Origin: Anaerolineales bacterium UBA2317
GTDB taxonomy: Bacteria; Chloroflexota; Anaerolineae; Anaerolineales; Villigracilaceae
Direction: 5' to 3'
DNA length: 15,317 bases
Assembly (NCBI GenBank): GCA_002345215.1
Contig: DDVH01000019.1
Location: 52,277 to 67,593 of the forward strand
The position numbers and the translations under genes are program-made. The notes beneath the pieces are model-generated. The model saw only the letters and a program-made list of their open reading frames with translations. It was not told where the DNA came from and did not search any database. Numbering within the stretch: the first letter of the stretch is position 1; the number at the start of each line of letters is the position of its first letter. Shown here piece by piece: positions 12,613 to 15,317 of this stretch.

Positions 12613-14276
12613 CGAACATTCGCTTCATCATCTCGTGGCTTGTCACTGCCGCTCTTATATATCCATTGATTGGGTTTCTTAATAATTTTTATAAATCAAG
12701 CATTGAAATCGGCTTGGTTACATTTTCACTTCACACTCTTACAATCTGTTTTTTGTATTATGTGCTGGGCAAACTCAAAGCCGATTTTCAAGTACAAACA
12801 TTTCAAACTAGCATTGCGTGTATTATTTTCATATCTTTGTTTATTTTTCTACTCGCACTAATAAATCAAGCAATACAATACCCCAATATTGTGGATATTT
12901 CTTTATATCAAATCGAAGCAACAGTACTTGGTTGCTTTTTTATTGCATTACTTGTTTCTCTTCCTGCTTCCTATTATTTCTTAATATGGTTACGCAAGAA
13001 AAACATTCAACAAACCCGCCTATATCAATTTCTGAATGAAAACATAAACGGATTACTCTCCTCTATTCTCTTATTCTGTGTATATATATTTTTCTGTATC
13101 ATTTTCAACCAACCTCAATACGATGCGGATGACATCTTCTTTGACGCAGATGGGAATCTATACCGCACACGCTTCGGCACAGAAAACTACGCCGATTATT
13201 ACTACCGACCTTTTCATCCTTACGTCTTAATCATCATCCGTCCAATCGTTTTTACGATTTCCTTATTTCTAAAAGGGGACATGCTCTTTGCGGCATATAT
13301 CACCAATGCAATGGCTGGGGCATTGGGCATTTTTTTAGTTTGGTATTTCGTCAAACACCTAACAAAAAATTCTTTATACGCCTTACTCATCGCAACCATA
13401 TTCGGAGCCTCATCCACACAGCTCGCTTTTGGCTCGATTATGGAAACCTATATTTTTTTATCAACAGTGGCGTTGATTTTTCTCGTTTTATTAATCAAAG
13501 ACAAATCACTCCCCGCCTTAGTAATCACAGGGCTAGTTGCATTTGGAATCACCGTCTCAAACATTGCACAAACAGTCATTGCACATTTCTTCATCAAGCG
13601 TGATATAAGACAACTAATAAAATATGGCTTGATTATCCTTGCATTAATTGTGCCGCTATCACTGCTTAATAATTTTATCTACCCAAATTCACAACCTTAC
13701 TTTTGGGAGTTCGCCAGTTTAGCAGGAGAAGACAAAAACTCATTCCCAGCCAACTATCAACGCGCCAATTTACTTGGGCGTGTAATGGTTTTACACAGCA
13801 TCGTCTCACCCAACCCACTCATCATTGACGATGGTTTTCCATTTGTCAAAACATGGATGTTCCGCGCCGCCATAGATGGTGACCCAATGCTACTTGCCAC
13901 TTACAACACAACATTCAACACATTCCTTGCCTATTTTTGGATGGGACTCATGGCGTTTGGCGGATTACTCTTCCTAAAAAACTTTTTCAAACAAGATAAC
14001 TGCTTCTTTCTGACCTTCATCCTGATTCTGCTCTTCAACTTTACCCTCCACCTCGTCTACGGCATGGACGTATTCCTCTACTCCGCCAACTGGACTTATG
14101 CTCTTATTCTCTTCTTCGCCCTCGCCTGGAAAGAATTTGCAAACAAACGCTGGTTTCAAATTTTATTACTTTTATTTATTATTCTCTTACTCATCAATAA
14201 CTCCCAATTGCTTTACACTATGTTGAAAACGTCAGCACCCTCCGTGCGTTTTCCTACTTACAACTTAACCCCTTAA
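12609..14276 (+). CDS. Polytopic membrane protein, GT-C glycosyltransferase-like (tandem paralogue C)
   Basis: 555 residues. The ATG overlaps the previous stop (ATGA) and lacks a ribosome site, so it depends on coupled translation. Four to five helices in residues 1-130 precede the shared core. The core holds YDADDIFFDADG (171-182), RTRFGTENYADYYYRPFHP (186-204, H203-P204), GSIMETYIFLS, LVAFGITVSNIAQ, SQPYFW, RVMVLHSIVSPNP and LVYGMDVFLYS…AWKEFANKRWFQ. It is clearly closest to paralogue B, with many near-identical stretches down to the DNA level (for example around AAACGCTGGTTTCAAATT in both), suggesting a later duplication. The last ~350 nt use more C-ending codons than paralogue B. The C-terminus is longer by a short polar tail (RFPTYNLTP). 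Function as for the neighbours, inferred. Confidence 0.75.
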   Translation: MTNIRFIISWLVTAALIYPLIGFLNNFYKSSIEIGLVTFSLHTLTICFLYYVLGKLKADFQVQTFQTSIACIIFISLFIFLLALINQAIQYPNIVDISLYQIEATVLGCFFIALLVSLPASYYFLIWLRKKNIQQTRLYQFLNENINGLLSSILLFCVYIFFCIIFNQPQYDADDIFFDADGNLYRTRFGTENYADYYYRPFHPYVLIIIRPIVFTISLFLKGDMLFAAYITNAMAGALGIFLVWYFVKHLTKNSLYALLIATIFGASSTQLAFGSIMETYIFLSTVALIFLVLLIKDKSLPALVITGLVAFGITVSNIAQTVIAHFFIKRDIRQLIKYGLIILALIVPLSLLNNFIYPNSQPYFWEFASLAGEDKNSFPANYQRANLLGRVMVLHSIVSPNPLIIDDGFPFVKTWMFRAAIDGDPMLLATYNTTFNTFLAYFWMGLMAFGGLLFLKNFFKQDNCFFLTFILILLFNFTLHLVYGMDVFLYSANWTYALILFFALAWKEFANKRWFQILLLLFIILLLINNSQLLYTMLKTSAPSVRFPTYNLTP

Positions 14277-14313
14277 ATAAAAAGAGACGGAACATCCGTC
14301 TCTTTTTATTTAA
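14273..14313. terminator. Bidirectional terminator between convergent genes
   Basis: A 19-bp perfect stem with loop ACA runs from inside the stop codon of the plus-strand gene to just before the stop of the minus-strand gene. The core is AAAAAGAGACGGA / TCCGTCTCTTTTT, so either transcript ends in a U run. It serves both the GT-C-like cluster and the small holin-like gene. Confidence 0.93.
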
Positions 14314-14314
14314 C

Positions 14315-14686
14315 TTACTTTTTCTTCAATTCATCACGCAAGAACAAACTCATAATAATACTTACAATGCTTATCACCAAACTGCCTAGCACTGCAGTCC
14401 AAAATCCATCTACCGTGATGCCAATGCCGAGGGCTTGACCAATTCTACTTGTGAGCAAAAGCATGGCAGTGTTTATGAAGATTGTAAAGAAACCAAGTGT
14501 GAGAATAATCAGTGGGCAAGTTAAAAACTTTAATACGGGTCGCACTGAGGCATTCAACAGACCTGAAATCAATGCCAACCACAATACGCCAGTCCAGTCG
14601 CCGCGAAACTCAATGCCTGGCACAATCAACACGGCTACATATAATGCAATTGCATTAATTGCCCAACGCAAAATAAATCTTGTCAT
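14315..14686 (-). CDS. Phage holin family 4 superfamily / YvlD-like small membrane protein
   Basis: 123 residues, with AGGAG six bases before the ATG at 14686. Four transmembrane segments are visible (about 4-24, 32-52, 54-80 and 94-116). The sequence matches the Phage_holin_4_2/YvlD pattern: FILRWAINAIALYVAVLIVPGIEF, LWLALISGLLNASVRPVLKFLTCPLIILTLGFFTIFINTAMLLL, and a basic end (RDELKKK). Members are widespread chromosomal proteins despite the name and are linked to envelope stress in some bacteria; no lysis role is implied. No endolysin or phage gene is near. It lies 40 nt downstream of the acetyltransferase gene on the same strand and may be cotranscribed with it. Confidence 0.92.
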   Translation of the reverse strand: MTRFILRWAINAIALYVAVLIVPGIEFRGDWTGVLWLALISGLLNASVRPVLKFLTCPLIILTLGFFTIFINTAMLLLTSRIGQALGIGITVDGFWTAVLGSLVISIVSIIMSLFLRDELKKK

Positions 14687-14726
14687 TTGAACTCCTTTTT
14701 TTACGTCATAACATACGAAAAATATT

Positions 14727-15317
14727 TTATAAAGTTGCGTGCATCCAAATCAAAGTGCGGATTTGCTTGAAGCCTGCGGCTTGAATAGCAGAATCAAAAT
14801 CACTGATGGGAAATTCTAAAGTGAGTTTTGGATAGTAATGAAGCAAATCTTTTCTAGCCTGAATCAAGACTGCTGTTACCGCTTCGGGGTCTGACTTTTC
14901 ACCTGTTGCTACAAATAGACTTTCTCCACGCCCATGCGGAATGTAAGCCAAGGCGGTTTGCAGTTCGTTATTTTTCAGCGCAACCCACTGACGGATATTA
15001 ACATCTGTAAATAATAAATACAACCAGTTAAAAAAACCAGGTCGAAGGGAGTTAAAGTTCCAGGTTTGGTGCCATGCTAAAACGTCAGGGTAGAGGCGTG
15101 TAAGCCACAGGCGTTGAGTCTGCCAAAAGTTTGGATGTCGCTTGGTGATTTGAATATCCTGATTTTTAACATCAAAATTTCCTGCAATTGTTTGCCAAGT
15201 GGTGCGGCGGGCATATTCTTTGAATCCAAGTTTTGTGTAAAGCAAAATGGCTTCAGGGTTATCGGTGCGGACGTGAAGCCAAACATCTTTGATTTTTTTT
15301 TCGCGGATATGTTGTAA
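14727..15317 (-). CDS. GNAT family N-acetyltransferase, C-terminal part (partial)
   Basis: The frame is open to the right edge, giving 196 residues of a longer protein. At the edge it reads LQHIREKKIKDVWLHVRTDN, then PEAILLYTKLGFKEYARRT, which is the end of a GNAT acetyl-CoA-binding fold (the N-x-x-A-x-x-L-Y-x-K-L-G-F signature), so the gene starts outside the window. An apparent TTG start at 15245 falls inside this motif and is not real. About 150 further residues follow (WLTRLYPDVLAWHQTWNFNSLRPGFFNWLY … LYLEF-like strands … FDSAIQAAGFKQIRTLIWMHATL), whose end, with a second AAGFKQIR-type element, suggests a tandem double-GNAT protein. The substrate is unknown. Confidence 0.85.
   Translation of the reverse strand, partial: LQHIREKKIKDVWLHVRTDNPEAILLYTKLGFKEYARRTTWQTIAGNFDVKNQDIQITKRHPNFWQTQRLWLTRLYPDVLAWHQTWNFNSLRPGFFNWLYLLFTDVNIRQWVALKNNELQTALAYIPHGRGESLFVATGEKSDPEAVTAVLIQARKDLLHYYPKLTLEFPISDFDSAIQAAGFKQIRTLIWMHATL

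Noticed and set aside
9123..14276. Recent horizontal transfer of the membrane-protein array
   Set aside because: No flanking repeats, integrase or tRNA; AT-rich bias is expected for hydrophobic proteins and matches the rest of the window.
14315..14686. Prophage remnant because of the holin-family hit
   Set aside because: YvlD-like holin-superfamily proteins are common chromosomal genes; no phage gene, integrase or att repeat lies nearby.

Overview
The window looks like chromosomal DNA from a low-GC member of the Chloroflexota, probably class Anaerolineae. This is an inference from gene style: Pro/Thr-linker lipoproteins, PadR next to 'prefix-domain' membrane proteins, a REC-CpaE/TadZ fusion, an FHA protein with a C-terminal membrane anchor, and very large GT-C-like membrane proteins. 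I see no phage, transposon, plasmid or CRISPR signature. Coding density is high and the genes fall into short operons bounded by clear hairpin terminators.

Region 1 (1-3190, minus strand) is one apparent operon. A near-consensus promoter lies inside a 9+5+9 bp inverted repeat. It is followed by a small membrane protein, a PadR-family repressor, two larger paralogous membrane proteins and a lipoprotein that runs off the left edge. All three membrane proteins begin with the same short helical domain (motif YPk.F.ErF...M.QTF.DL..E). Each carries an in-frame Shine-Dalgarno-ATG exactly where that domain ends and the membrane part begins. This is the most unusual signal in the window. The likely logic is PadR autorepression of an envelope-related module; the signal it senses is unknown.

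Region 2 (3197-3660, minus strand) is the tmRNA gene ssrA with its terminator, extended -10 promoter and a readable proteolysis tag, ANKSTSYAAMPLAA.

Region 3 (3726-6899, plus strand) is a translationally coupled trio with 4- and 8-nt overlaps: a REC domain fused to a CpaE/TadZ-like domain with a degenerate P-loop, a sirtuin NAD-dependent deacylase, and a soluble GAF-histidine kinase. Next comes an FHA protein with its own promoter and terminator (6918-7576).

Region 4 (7607-9103, plus strand) holds an AI-2E/PerM-family membrane protein and a 59-residue protein, ended by a 16-bp hairpin. Region 5 (9123-14276) is a tandem array of three paralogous polytopic membrane proteins with GT-C glycosyltransferase-like features. 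They overlap each other and end at a 19-bp bidirectional terminator. Region 6 (14315-15317, minus strand) has a small four-TM holin-superfamily/YvlD-like protein and the C-terminal part of a GNAT acetyltransferase cut by the right edge.

There is no gene-free stretch longer than 300 bases.
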